Notes: generated by a model from the sequence alone, not told the origin. A stretch of 64,000 bases of DNA from an uncultured Treponema sp. (GCA_937891125.1 CALAEZ010000009.1:1-64000); one strand, 5' to 3'; shown: positions 7,430-15,768, numbered from the stretch's first letter. A program made the numbers and translations.

Positions 7430-8457
7430 ACAAAATAAGCAAGCTGCTCATCGCCGCACTGATTATCATAGCTACGTCGGTAGCCGTGTCGCCATACCTT
7501 GACAATTACATCAGGTCATCAGGCATCTTGTCATTCCTGGTTAAAAAGCGTGTGTATGTTGAGCGCTTTGAAAAGGAGTGGGTAAATACCGAGTACCATA
7601 ACGAATCGGAAGTGCAGGATATTATGAAATTTGCCCCTAAGTTCGTGGCGCAGCGCGATGCAATCAAAGCAAAATATGTTGCCAACGTTGACAAGTACCT
7701 TGATTGGGAGTTTTCACTTTTCAGTGATTACAAGAAACTTTACGGGGCGTTCGAGGATGGCGAAAAGTACGTAGCAAAGAAACAGCTCGAAATCTTAGGA
7801 GATGGCATAAGCAAGGAAGAACTCACAGCATATGAGGCGGCGCATGAACAGTACTTTGAGAAGCTTAAAAATGGCTCGATCGTCATGGCTAAGCACAAGG
7901 TCAAGGAATTTGTAAAAGGCATGAAAGAAGTCGCCATTTCAGAAGACCGTATACAGAAAATGGTTACTCTCGGGATGGTAAACATGATGCACAGCACAGT
8001 AAAAAAGGGAATGTTCTATGCGAAGCAAGGACTCAATTTTGCTGGCGCAGCCGGAGGCGGCGCAGCGGGCAAAGCTTCAGCAAAGATGATCGCCAAGGCT
8101 GTTTCGAAGCAGGCAGCAAAGGCAGGTGCGAAGCAAGCGGCTAAAGAAGCTACGGGTGTAGGCAGCGGAGCAGCTGCTGGCGCTGCAGCAGGAATGGCTG
8201 TAGGCAGTGCTGTTGCCCCAGGTGTAGGAACTGCTGTTGGTGGAACGGCAGGTACAGTAATAGGCGCTGTAGTCGGCTGGGTAGGTATAGACTACGGCAT
8301 GACAAAGGCAGAAGAAATGTACTGCCGCAGCCACATTAAAAAGCTGCTGCTGCATGACATCGATATGTATTTCTGGCTTCCTGGTGAGCCAGAGCCTGTC
8401 TCGCCAACTGAAAAAGAAGAGGATCAGTCGAAAGTAAAAGAATTCATATGCAGTTAG
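7426..8457 (+). CDS. Membrane-anchored glycine-zipper protein of the cassette, 343 aa
   Basis: Start at 7426 (MNKISKLLIAALIIIATSVA) is chosen because GGAG lies just upstream and the ATG overlaps the previous stop; an in-frame ATG at 7402 would place eight polar residues before the hydrophobic segment. An N-terminal membrane anchor or uncleaved signal is followed by a charged helical domain of about 180 residues and then a long alanine/glycine-rich stretch (AAGGGAAGKASAK through GGTAGTVIGAVVGWVGIDYG) of the glycine-zipper type found in pore-forming or membrane-inserting proteins. The tail is charged. Family unknown. Coupled with the membrane protein at 6647. Confidence 0.7.
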   Translation: MNKISKLLIAALIIIATSVAVSPYLDNYIRSSGILSFLVKKRVYVERFEKEWVNTEYHNESEVQDIMKFAPKFVAQRDAIKAKYVANVDKYLDWEFSLFSDYKKLYGAFEDGEKYVAKKQLEILGDGISKEELTAYEAAHEQYFEKLKNGSIVMAKHKVKEFVKGMKEVAISEDRIQKMVTLGMVNMMHSTVKKGMFYAKQGLNFAGAAGGGAAGKASAKMIAKAVSKQAAKAGAKQAAKEATGVGSGAAAGAAAGMAVGSAVAPGVGTAVGGTAGTVIGAVVGWVGIDYGMTKAEEMYCRSHIKKLLLHDIDMYFWLPGEPEPVSPTEKEEDQSKVKEFICS

Positions 8458-8470
8458 TAGGGGTAATAAA

Positions 8471-8514
8471 AATAACAGCCGGTAAGTTGTACACTGCCAG
8501 GCTGTTATTTTTTT
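8471..8514 (+). terminator. Rho-independent terminator
   Basis: Ten-base-pair stem AATAACAGCC / GGCTGTTATT followed by a T-run, directly before repeat copy 3. Confidence 0.85.
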
Positions 8515-8557
8515 GGCTCTGTTCAAAATAAGCATTGATGAGCAATACATGATTTTA
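8515..8557 (+). repeat. Direct repeat copy 3, 43-bp partial
   Basis: Matches the first 43 nt of copy 1 and then diverges. Its end supplies the stop codon of the converging minus-strand gene at 8555. Confidence 0.9.
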
Positions 8558-9046
8558 TCTAAATGGTCCTATTCTAATTCTTCCTTTTGTCACAGTTAAG
8601 ACAACCCCGGCCACGACAGTGGCAAGGACACTGCCAATAATTTTCATAATATTAATATGATGCTCCCTTGTCCTGGCGCGCTCTTCCTGCATCCTGTCCA
8701 GTATGCTCTCTATCTTGCCGCGTATTTCGCGGCGTTCTTCATGGTCCAGCTTCCCGTCCTTAAGGGATTCAAGGTATTCATCAATGATGCTCTGGCATGC
8801 ACCTTGAAACCCAAGGTTTTCTTCCCTGTCTATCTCAATAAGTTTGCTTACAGCCTCCTTGTAGGAATTAACAGCGTCTGGCAGCATCGAAAGTATTTGC
8901 GATACAACTGCCGGGTCAATGTCAAGCATCATGCTGAACAGCTGATTGCGCTTGTCTGCTGGCAATGCGCTAAAATGTGTTACGTTAAGCTTATTTTTAA
9001 CGTCGTCTAAGGATTTGTACTTGGCACTGCGTGATTTCCTGCTCAA
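8555..9046 (-). CDS. Tail-anchored helical protein, 163 aa
   Basis: Mostly alpha-helical and charged, with one C-terminal hydrophobic segment (IIGSVLATVVAGVVLTV) and a short basic end, so probably a tail-anchored membrane protein. A TTG start at 9046 is inferred from GGAG 7 nt upstream on the minus strand. The last codons run into repeat copy 3, so the natural C-terminus may have been changed by the repeat. No family recognised. Confidence 0.6.
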   Translation of the reverse strand: MSRKSRSAKYKSLDDVKNKLNVTHFSALPADKRNQLFSMMLDIDPAVVSQILSMLPDAVNSYKEAVSKLIEIDREENLGFQGACQSIIDEYLESLKDGKLDHEERREIRGKIESILDRMQEERARTREHHINIMKIIGSVLATVVAGVVLTVTKGRIRIGPFR

Positions 9047-9230
9047 GGCGTAGCTCCTTTTCTTTCCGCACCAAGCAATACCTCATTTTACGCGTTGCCG
9101 CAACAAATAATTCCTCCCGCGCTAAACTTTCCAACCGATTCTTCCAATATATGCGTAGAAAAGCTTCCAAACCGGCAAAAGGCCGTGCGAAGCATGATTA
9201 ACAGCAACAATCTCAGCAATTGGAGAAGAA

Positions 9231-9638
9231 ATGGACAAGAGCAAGCTGCATGAAGACCTCGTAGAAGAGCTCACTGGCATCATCAAGGAATTTGGCAAGC
9301 CTGCGCGCATAGTGCATGGCGTGCGCACGCAGGATGATGACGAGGACGAATTCCTCGAAAAATTCCTTGAGCTGCTCAACAGCGACTTGAAGCCTGGCGC
9401 CAAAGACGAAAAAAGCGCAGGGGCGGCCAAGGAAGAAAAGCCTGCGGACAAGGAAGCCTCGCCTGACGAGAAGGACGTTGCCGAAGGCGACTTTGCCGAG
9501 TACGTCGGAGGAATGCTTGTTGACGCCGTGGAAGTGGAAGACGACGGAGAAGGACTGTACTACTGCATTGCCGACGACGACGCGTTTTACATTCCAAAGG
9601 CGTTGTTTGAAAAGTATTTTGTTAAGGTAGGCGAATAG
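9231..9638 (+). CDS. Acidic hypothetical protein, 135 aa
   Basis: N-terminal helical part (MDKSKLHEDLVEELTGIIKE), a charged Lys/Glu/Asp linker of about 35 residues, and a C-terminal compact domain (VEVEDDGEGLYYCIADDDAF). Two structured ends joined by a flexible linker are visible, but no family. First gene of a tightly packed operon that runs to 13763. Confidence 0.65.
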   Translation: MDKSKLHEDLVEELTGIIKEFGKPARIVHGVRTQDDDEDEFLEKFLELLNSDLKPGAKDEKSAGAAKEEKPADKEASPDEKDVAEGDFAEYVGGMLVDAVEVEDDGEGLYYCIADDDAFYIPKALFEKYFVKVGE

Positions 9639-9701
9639 TTACTGAAACGGGCAGCCGTGCTCAGGGGAGCGGGCTGCCCAACATGCATTGGAGGCATGGA
9701 C

Positions 9702-10310
9702 GTGGCCATAAAGTTTTATATTGCCAAGGAATATGAGCCGTCTGCAGGAAGGCCGTTCGATCCGGGCTTCAGCATGCGCGATGGCAGGCTGGATTACGGT
9801 TACTACACGGATTGCAGGCAGTTTCGCACGGTCGTTGCCGACGCGCATTTCAGCGTGCTTGCCGTCGGATACGACGAGGATCACGACGATTTTTGCACGG
9901 TGCTTGAGATAGAGAGGCCCAACGGCGCTGCCGAGGAATATTTCTGGTGGTGGGAGCAGGGCGCAGGCGTTGAAGTCGGCTGTGCAGATTACGGCTGTGC
10001 GCGCATTAGCGAGGTTGACTATCTTGCTGTGCATTACGGCATGCGCCTTTTAGCAGGGCACGAGTATTTTTCGCAGTGCATGGCATCGTACCGCAGGGAT
10101 GAGAACGCAGGCATGGGCTTTGACACGCTTGACGAGCTGCGCGCGTTTGTTTCTGCAGGCGGCGATGCGCGCGACGCGAAGGATATCGCCGTGCAGGACA
10201 AGCAGGAGCTGCCCGCTGCGGACCACGACGATTTTCTTGACAGCGTTGACCCGGCCCTTTTGAAGCAGGGCACCCTGCGCATCAACGCCTGCGGCAGGGA
10301 AGGGATATAG
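9702..10310 (+). CDS. Hypothetical protein, 202 aa
   Basis: GTG at 9702 (MAIKFYIAKEYEPS) is preferred because GGAGG at 9690-9694 is 7 nt upstream; the in-frame ATG at 9696 would leave almost no spacing. The product is acidic and aromatic-rich (YYTDC, EEYFWWWEQG, VDYLAVHYGMRL), which suggests a globular soluble protein. I recognise no domain. Confidence 0.7.
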   Translation: MAIKFYIAKEYEPSAGRPFDPGFSMRDGRLDYGYYTDCRQFRTVVADAHFSVLAVGYDEDHDDFCTVLEIERPNGAAEEYFWWWEQGAGVEVGCADYGCARISEVDYLAVHYGMRLLAGHEYFSQCMASYRRDENAGMGFDTLDELRAFVSAGGDARDAKDIAVQDKQELPAADHDDFLDSVDPALLKQGTLRINACGREGI

Positions 10311-10320
10311 GTGAGGCTCA

Positions 10321-10530
10321 ATGGAAGACATTGACATCTTGTATACGGAACAGGAAGCGGCTGAGCTTTTGCGCGTGTCGCCAAAGACGCTGCAGAAGCG
10401 GCGCTGCATGAAGAAGCCGCCGGCGTACCTCAACCTGAGCGGCACGATACGCTACCGCGCCAGCGACCTGCGCGAGTACATAGAGAGCAGCGTTGTCGAT
10501 CCGGAGCGCGAAGCTGAGGAGGCGCAATGA
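10321..10530 (+). CDS. Small helix-turn-helix protein (AlpA/excisionase type)
   Basis: 69 aa with the layout of the HTH_17 family: LYTEQEAAELLRVSPKTLQK forms the helix-turn-helix, followed by a wing (IRYRASDLREYIES). Members of this family act as excisionases, transcription regulators or DNA-binding adaptors. The gene overlaps the next one by 4 nt. No integrase is visible in the window, so a regulatory or DNA-packaging-adaptor role is as likely as excision. Confidence 0.75.
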   Translation: MEDIDILYTEQEAAELLRVSPKTLQKRRCMKKPPAYLNLSGTIRYRASDLREYIESSVVDPEREAEEAQ

Positions 10531-11360
10531 TTTACTATCCGATCAAGGGAACGCTCAATGAGACATCCGAGGCTGCGTCGCCGTATTCGTACTTCAGCCT
10601 GACGAGGCGCTACGGCCTGCGCGAGATGTGGGACGATGAGCACGCAGCGTTTTACGGCAAGGAGAAGAAGCATGACGTGGCTGATTATATCAAGCCTCTT
10701 GGCATATGCGTTGATAATGGCGGTACCGCGTTCGTACGTTGCTGCATTATGGACTCGCTTGGCATCGAACGGATAGCGGACATACAAAGCTCCGTTGCGC
10801 AGCAGGATCCAGAGTTCGTTGCCAATGTGCTCAAGGCGCTGTTCGGCTTCAACGTGTACAGCAACCTGTATTCCGTGTTTGCCAGGGCGCTGAACGTGCA
10901 GCGCATGGAGCCTGAAGAAACGTCTTCCGACAGCAGCGGCACGGATACGGACAGCGCTTCGTACTCTGGCGTGACGGTGTACCAGACCATAGACGGATAC
11001 CCGCTCACCGGCGGCATACTGTACGACACCAACGAGTACAATTACATTGAGTTTTACCACATTGTCGACCCGCTGACCATGAACGACGGCAAGCCAGCCT
11101 ATCCGTCAACCAGTGAAGATAGCACGGAAGAAAGCGGCGAGTCCGGTGAAAGCAGCGATGGCGAGTCCAGCGACAGCAGCGATGGCGATGGCGATGGCGA
11201 TGGCGAAGCTGGCGATGGCGCTGCCGGAAGCGGCAGCGAAGACGGCGCTGAGGACAGCTCAGCATCCATACCTCAGCCTGAGATTGTCATCCATGCCGGG
11301 TACGGAGTGAAGCTGTTCAAGGGCGGTTTTTCGTCGCAGCTGTCCGAGGAGGAGGAATAG
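10527..11360 (+). CDS. Hypothetical protein with long Ser/Asp/Glu/Gly linker, 277 aa
   Basis: An N-terminal domain of about 130 residues (MIYYPIKGTLNETSEAASPY onward) is followed by a second block containing YQTIDGYPLTGGILYDTNEY, and then a low-complexity stretch of about 60 residues dominated by Ser, Gly, Asp and Glu (11113-11265), before a short conserved end. The linker is of the same type as in the 26557 and 61915 products. Being Ser-rich and near the heptosyltransferase, it is a candidate acceptor, which is inference only. Confidence 0.7.
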   Translation: MIYYPIKGTLNETSEAASPYSYFSLTRRYGLREMWDDEHAAFYGKEKKHDVADYIKPLGICVDNGGTAFVRCCIMDSLGIERIADIQSSVAQQDPEFVANVLKALFGFNVYSNLYSVFARALNVQRMEPEETSSDSSGTDTDSASYSGVTVYQTIDGYPLTGGILYDTNEYNYIEFYHIVDPLTMNDGKPAYPSTSEDSTEESGESGESSDGESSDSSDGDGDGDGEAGDGAAGSGSEDGAEDSSASIPQPEIVIHAGYGVKLFKGGFSSQLSEEEE

Positions 11361-11362
11361 CC

Positions 11363-11545
11363 ATGAAAACGTTCATGGATTTTTTCTTGTGCGTTGCCGG
11401 GTCGTGCATAGGCTTTGTCATTGGCGACAGGATCATGTTCTACTTGCGCACGGGCGCGCTGTTTTCTGACAGCTACCTGCGCAGCGAAATTCGCCTTGCC
11501 TTGCGGAGATTCAAGCGGCGCATAGTCGAAAGGAAGTGGCAGTGA
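11363..11545 (+). CDS. Single-pass membrane protein, 60 aa
   Basis: MKTFMDFFLCVAGSCIGFVI forms one membrane segment with a glycine-containing motif, followed by a basic arginine-rich tail. GAGGAGGA lies upstream. Coupled by overlap with another tiny membrane protein at 11545. Confidence 0.65.
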   Translation: MKTFMDFFLCVAGSCIGFVIGDRIMFYLRTGALFSDSYLRSEIRLALRRFKRRIVERKWQ

Positions 11546-11715
11546 TGGCAATGTTTTTCGTAGCTGGCCTCATAGCCGCGGTTGCGGCGCTGCTCATCCT
11601 GTTTTTGCTGTGCGGCAACCTGGTGATACTGGTTAACTGTGACCCGGCGCTTAAGGCGCGCATACGCAAGGAAGTGCACGAGCACGGCATAGAAACACTC
11701 GGACCGGAGGATTGA
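11545..11715 (+). CDS. Single-pass membrane protein, 56 aa
   Basis: Starts within the previous stop (TGATG) and reads MAMFFVAGLIAAVAALLILF, a strong membrane segment, followed by about 30 polar residues. Two consecutive tiny membrane proteins in one operon could form a pair, but no known spanin or holin features are visible. Confidence 0.6.
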   Translation: MAMFFVAGLIAAVAALLILFLLCGNLVILVNCDPALKARIRKEVHEHGIETLGPED

Positions 11716-11716
11716 C

Positions 11717-12220
11717 ATGCAGGAATTTTACAAGGCTGAGCCTTTGAACTCGGCGGGCAGCAGCCGGGCTTGCCTGTCGCGCGACTACGAGCACCCGGGA
11801 AGGTACGTGCTGCTGCCACATGGCGGATACAAAGACGAAGCGAAAGACGAAGCGTGCAATGTGCTGAGTACCATGGCTTTGCTCAGCAACGTGCCCGCAG
11901 GGTTTGAGCGCGTAGCCTTGTGCCTTGACGACGAGGACGGCTACGGCACGGTGTTCCGGTACACGTCTCCGGCAGGCTATGAGGATTACGTGTGCTGCTT
12001 TTGGAAGCAGTTCTGCCCGCGCGACGGCAACAGGGAGCACGCTGGTAAGGACTGGGCCGACTTTACGTGCGAAACCGGCATCATGGTCGAAGACAGGTAC
12101 GGCTTCTTCAGGTTTTTGACAAGCACTGCCGCTTCGGGCGGCAAGGCGTACACGGACTGGGACAAGTTTGAGGCCGTTGAGCTTTACGGCGAGAAAGACG
12201 AGGATGAGGAGGACGAATGA
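11717..12220 (+). CDS. Hypothetical protein, 167 aa
   Basis: Soluble, acidic protein with a run of aromatic and cysteine residues (EDYVCCFWKQFCPRDG) and an acidic tail (EKDEDEEDE). It overlaps the next gene by 4 nt. Its overall style (short phrases ending in aromatic beta strands) resembles the 9702 product, but I cannot show homology. Function unknown. Confidence 0.65.
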   Translation: MQEFYKAEPLNSAGSSRACLSRDYEHPGRYVLLPHGGYKDEAKDEACNVLSTMALLSNVPAGFERVALCLDDEDGYGTVFRYTSPAGYEDYVCCFWKQFCPRDGNREHAGKDWADFTCETGIMVEDRYGFFRFLTSTAASGGKAYTDWDKFEAVELYGEKDEDEEDE

Positions 12221-12462
12221 TGGAGCGCATATTTCTTGACGGCATAGAGCAGATGCAGTTTACGGCAGGGTTGGTGCGCATAAGCACCTTTGCGTACGGG
12301 GCGCAGGCGGAGGACGGGAAGTCCGCCCTGCAGGAGCCTGGCGTGTGCCTTGTGACCACGCCGCAGGGCTTTGCAGCAATGCTGCGCGGCTTTGAGGAAA
12401 TGGCGGCGAAGCTTGTTGAAGCCGGCGTCTTGCAGCAGGCTCTGCCCACGGAGGAAAAATGA
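12217..12462 (+). CDS. Hypothetical protein, 81 aa
   Basis: Small protein with a beta-rich first half (ERIFLDGIEQMQFTAGLVRI) and a C-terminal helix (GFAAMLRGFEEMAAKLVEAG). It overlaps both neighbours by 4 nt and directly precedes the heptosyltransferase gene; a partner role is conceivable but unproven. Confidence 0.65.
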   Translation: MMERIFLDGIEQMQFTAGLVRISTFAYGAQAEDGKSALQEPGVCLVTTPQGFAAMLRGFEEMAAKLVEAGVLQQALPTEEK

Positions 12463-13763
12463 GCGGCGACATCGTTGTCAAGCCGAAGCCGCCTGTGTTT
12501 TCTGCGCAGGACACAACGGAGAAGCCCCAGGAACAGGCCAGCGTTGTCAATGCGCCCGTGTACGTGGTGTTTGTCGGGGATCCGTTCTTTGACGCCGTGG
12601 AAGGCATCAAGTACGACTTTAACGAGGGGCTGCGCGTCAAGATGCCCAGCGAGGGCGGGCCGTGGCGCGTCGTGTTCAGCGACGCGGACAGCGGCGTTCT
12701 GCTGTTCAACCAGGACATTGGCAACGACCTTGTCGTGGCCAGCGTCAAGAAGTACTACATACGCTTCAGGCTGCAGATATACCACAGCGAAGACCTGAAG
12801 AAGGACCCGATGGCGAAGCCCATATTTGAGCACACGTACGACGCCACGGGCAGGACCGTGATGGTGCAGCTGCAGGTGCCGACAATGGGCGACACGCTTG
12901 GCTGGTTCCCGTACGTGGAGAAGTTCCGCGTGCAGAACAGGTGCAGGGTTGTCGCCGTGCTCGACGCGAAGTTCATCCCGCTGCTGGAAAAGCAGTATCC
13001 GGAGATCACGTTCATCACGTCTGACCGCGTTGAGGAATACAAGCCGTATGCCTGCTACTACCTTGGGCTGTTTTTCAAGGGCGACACGAACAACCAGCCC
13101 TGCGACTTCCGCTACGTCGGCCTGCACCGCACGGCGGGGTACATACTGGGCGTCGACCCGGCGGAGGAGCCGCCGCGCTTTGACCTGTCCGCGCCAAGGC
13201 GGATCAAGGAGCCTTACGTATGCGTTGCGGCGCACAGTTCCAGCCAGTGCAAGTACTGGAACAATCCGACGGGCTGGCGCGAAGTCGTCAAGTTTTTGAA
13301 GGACAGCGGCTACCGCGTGCTGTGCATCGACAAGGACCCTGAGCACGGCACGGGCCTCGTATGGAACGGCATGCCGTACGGCGCTGAGGACTTTACGGGG
13401 GCCTTGCCCTTGCAGGAGCGCGTGAACGTGCTCAAGGACGCCGACTTTTTTGTAGGGCTGTCCAGCGGCCTTGCGTGGCTTGCATGGGGCTGCCATGTTC
13501 CCGTGGTGATGATAAGCGGCTTTACGCATCCGACAAACGAGTTTTACACGCCGTACCGGCTGATAAACTACAATGCGTGCAACAGCTGCTGGAACGACAT
13601 GCGCGAGGATTTTGACCACTATGACTTTTTGTGGTGCCCGCGGCACAAGGGCACGGACAGGCAGTTTGAGTGCACGCGGCTGATAACGAGCGCGCAGGTT
13701 ATCGACGCCATAAAGCGCGTGCCAGCGTATCAGTATCAGAAGCACGTGCATGCCAGCAAGTAA
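12459..13763 (+). CDS. Autotransporter-type O-heptosyltransferase (TibC/BAHT family)
   Basis: 434-aa GT-B-like glycosyltransferase. The family signature is visible: the catalytic-region motif VPTMGDTLGWFPYVEKF with D145, and a four-cysteine metal finger C374, C377, C393 and C405 (ACNSCWNDM ... FLWCPRH ... FECTR). The C-terminal Rossmann part contains the sugar-nucleotide-type ADFFVGLSSGLAWLAWGC segment. Known family members transfer ADP-activated heptose to serines of beta-helical autotransporter passengers in the host cytoplasm, using an iron-binding finger. Here it is the last gene of an operon immediately before the fibre region, so I infer that it modifies phage fibre or linker proteins; modification of host surface proteins is the alternative. 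The family call is firm, the substrate is not. Confidence 0.88.
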   Translation: MSGDIVVKPKPPVFSAQDTTEKPQEQASVVNAPVYVVFVGDPFFDAVEGIKYDFNEGLRVKMPSEGGPWRVVFSDADSGVLLFNQDIGNDLVVASVKKYYIRFRLQIYHSEDLKKDPMAKPIFEHTYDATGRTVMVQLQVPTMGDTLGWFPYVEKFRVQNRCRVVAVLDAKFIPLLEKQYPEITFITSDRVEEYKPYACYYLGLFFKGDTNNQPCDFRYVGLHRTAGYILGVDPAEEPPRFDLSAPRRIKEPYVCVAAHSSSQCKYWNNPTGWREVVKFLKDSGYRVLCIDKDPEHGTGLVWNGMPYGAEDFTGALPLQERVNVLKDADFFVGLSSGLAWLAWGCHVPVVMISGFTHPTNEFYTPYRLINYNACNSCWNDMREDFDHYDFLWCPRHKGTDRQFECTRLITSAQVIDAIKRVPAYQYQKHVHASK

Positions 13764-13787
13764 CATCATTTTGCAAAGCTAAAAAAC

Positions 13788-13818
13788 AAAGCCCCGTTCC
13801 CAGGCAGCGGGGCTTTTT
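13788..13818. terminator. Rho-independent terminator
   Basis: Stem AAAGCCCCG / CGGGGCTTT with T-runs readable on both strands; preceded by the AGCTAAAAAA motif at 13777. Confidence 0.9.
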
Positions 13819-13847
13819 ATGTTTCTGAACATCGCCTTTGCCAGCCC

Positions 13848-13857
13848 GCAATTTTTA
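13848..13857 (+). promoter_or_regulatory. Late-promoter-like motif GCAATTTTTA
   Basis: Lies 27 nt before the ATG at 13885 and 30 nt after the terminator. Confidence 0.5.
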
Positions 13858-13884
13858 TAATAAATTAAAACCGCGGGATACACC

Positions 13885-15093
13885 ATGTCGCAAGAAATAT
13901 CGCATGCTACGCTGACCGACCGCAACCTGTCGAATCAGCACGGCATTTCTTCCATATCCGGGCTGGACAGCGCATTGGCGACGCTGGCCGAGAACGATCA
14001 CGTGACCAGGGGCTATGCCTACGACGCCATGCATGCCAGCCACTCGTCCATACACCATGCGAGCGTTGCCGTTGCCGAAGCCTCGTACATCGAGAGCATA
14101 CTCCGTGATCTTGACAAGAAGCTGTCTGAGTACCGCGAAGCCATGGACTTGCAGCGCGTCGAAATCGTCCAGCTCAAGGACGCGGTGGACGAAAAGCTTG
14201 CCGAGCTGGACGAACAGACGGGAGCCGTGTACGAAGCCGCGCAGACAGCCACGGAAGCGGCGGGCCGCGCATCAGAGTACAGTTCCATAGCCTCCGGCGT
14301 TGTGAGCACTGTGTCGACGCTGAACGAAACGCTGACGCAGGCGCTGCAGGTTTCTGCAGAGATAAACGAGAACGCTGCTGCTTTGTCTGACGCGGCGCAG
14401 CGGGCTGAAAACGCCGTTGCCGACGCAGCTATACAGAGCCAGCGCGCGCAGGCTGCCGCGGCCACTGCGGAAAGCAAGGCTGCCGAAGCAACCAGCGCAG
14501 CGCAGAACGTCATGAGCAACGCGCAGGCTGCCGTAGACGCGGCCACTGCCGCAGCGAACGTGGCTTCAAACGCAACGTCGGCGGCGAACACCATCGTGAA
14601 CTCAGTGACGCAGTACGCTGCAGCAACGCAGTCTGCCGAGGCGTCCCTCAGCGAAATACGCGCTATTTCCGCAACGGTGAGCGAGAACGCGGCAGCCGTG
14701 GCTGCCAACACCGAGAGCGCAAGGCAGTACGCGGAGCGCTCTGAGTATGCGTACAACAACCTTTCCGACATTGTCGATGGCACCATGCACAACAGGGGCG
14801 TCGTGCAGTCTTCGGCGTGCATGCCTGCGGCTGCGGACAATGGCGACATTGTGTACTCCGTTGACGACCATGCCTTCTACCTGTACACGGGCAGCACCTG
14901 GCGGCTGTTCTCCAACGTGCGCCAGTGGGCGTCCGTATCCGAGGAAGTGCCGGATGAAAACGTGCTGCAGTACTTCAAGGAAGGCAGCGTATTCACGGTA
15001 TTTGATGCGGTGCCCGCTGATGAGCAGGAGGAGCCTGGCGAGACAGAAGACCCGGAGGAGCCGGAGGAGCAGGAACCTTACCCTGAGGAATAA
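13885..15093 (+). CDS. Tail-fibre protein with long coiled coil, 402 aa
   Basis: The N-terminus TLTDRNLSNQHGISSISGL is the DRN..QH.I..I.GL motif common at the start of phage tail-fibre domains. Residues about 60-300 are heptad-like and very rich in Ala, Ser, Glu and Gln, which indicates a long trimeric coiled coil. A small beta domain follows (GDIVYSVDDHAFYLYTGSTW), typical of fibre modules reporting text such as display-like YLYTGS. The end is an acidic Glu/Pro tail. It has a strong terminator and a late-type motif upstream. Probably a short fibre or fibre connector. Confidence 0.75.
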   Translation: MSQEISHATLTDRNLSNQHGISSISGLDSALATLAENDHVTRGYAYDAMHASHSSIHHASVAVAEASYIESILRDLDKKLSEYREAMDLQRVEIVQLKDAVDEKLAELDEQTGAVYEAAQTATEAAGRASEYSSIASGVVSTVSTLNETLTQALQVSAEINENAAALSDAAQRAENAVADAAIQSQRAQAAAATAESKAAEATSAAQNVMSNAQAAVDAATAAANVASNATSAANTIVNSVTQYAAATQSAEASLSEIRAISATVSENAAAVAANTESARQYAERSEYAYNNLSDIVDGTMHNRGVVQSSACMPAAADNGDIVYSVDDHAFYLYTGSTWRLFSNVRQWASVSEEVPDENVLQYFKEGSVFTVFDAVPADEQEEPGETEDPEEPEEQEPYPEE

Positions 15094-15125
15094 GGGCGGG
15101 GAGAAGGCGAATAGGGGGCTGTACC

Positions 15126-15764
15126 ATGGATGTTGCAGAAAAGCTGTATCCGAGATGCTTCCGGAAGCGCGCCGCGCTCAATGAGGACGCGGTTGAAAAG
15201 GCGTTCCAGGCGTTTAACCAGATGCGCGAAGATAAGCTTAATGGCCTTGGCGACACAAAGAGGTACAGGAAGCTTGGCCCTGTTGCAGTCGGGACGTTTC
15301 CGGCATCAAGGGCGAACGAATTCCACAAGGCTTTGGGCACAGGATTCACGACTGATGAAGATGCAAGCTATATTCTTGACGCTTCTGACTTTGCGCACCA
15401 GTTCAAGCACATTGCGCCTACCATGGCTTCGGCTACCGGGTTTATGTCGGCTGGATACATAGATAATTTACGGATTGTTGACAGGGACATCAGCAGTATG
15501 GATGCCATGCCGGACTACACGGTGGACTACGACACGAAATCTCCAGCATCGCTGCGCAAAAAAGAGCTTCTTGTTTTTACAAGGACGGAAAACGGGCCGG
15601 CAGAAACAATGCTTCGTGTTCAGTCGCCGACGAAATTCCACCTGAATGACATGTATCCGGTACAGCTGTCTGCGATTGCCAGGAAGAAAAGCTCAAGGCC
15701 GAGCCCTAACGCAGAATACCTGCATGGTTACGAATACCACAAAAAAGTAAAGCTGCCCAGCTAA
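15126..15764 (+). CDS. Hypothetical protein, possible PBECR-like nuclease fold
   Basis: 212 aa. The segment ILDASDFAHQFKHIAP followed, about 45 residues later, by strands such as ELLVFTRTENG and FHLNDMYPVQL resembles the helix-H-x3-H plus beta-sheet layout of phage Barnase-EndoU-ColicinE5/D-RelE-like domains. This comparison is by eye and weak. The C-terminal end is basic. It ends directly at a bidirectional terminator facing a minus-strand gene. It could instead be an unrelated fibre-associated protein. Confidence 0.6.
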   Translation: MDVAEKLYPRCFRKRAALNEDAVEKAFQAFNQMREDKLNGLGDTKRYRKLGPVAVGTFPASRANEFHKALGTGFTTDEDASYILDASDFAHQFKHIAPTMASATGFMSAGYIDNLRIVDRDISSMDAMPDYTVDYDTKSPASLRKKELLVFTRTENGPAETMLRVQSPTKFHLNDMYPVQLSAIARKKSSRPSPNAEYLHGYEYHKKVKLPS

Positions 15765-15768
15765 AAAA

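Noticed and set aside
5647..8557. Insertion sequence
   Set aside because: The repeats are direct, contain no transposase and no clear terminal inverted repeats or target duplications; only a repeat element or recombination hot spot is supported.
10321..10530. Excisionase as evidence for a temperate phage
   Set aside because: The HTH type is shared with many regulators and no integrase, attachment site or repressor is visible in the window.
12108..13769. 553-codon open frame on the minus strand
   Set aside because: It is antisense to the well-supported heptosyltransferase and other genes, is full of Arg/His/Val typical of a shadow frame in GC-rich DNA, and has no start signals.
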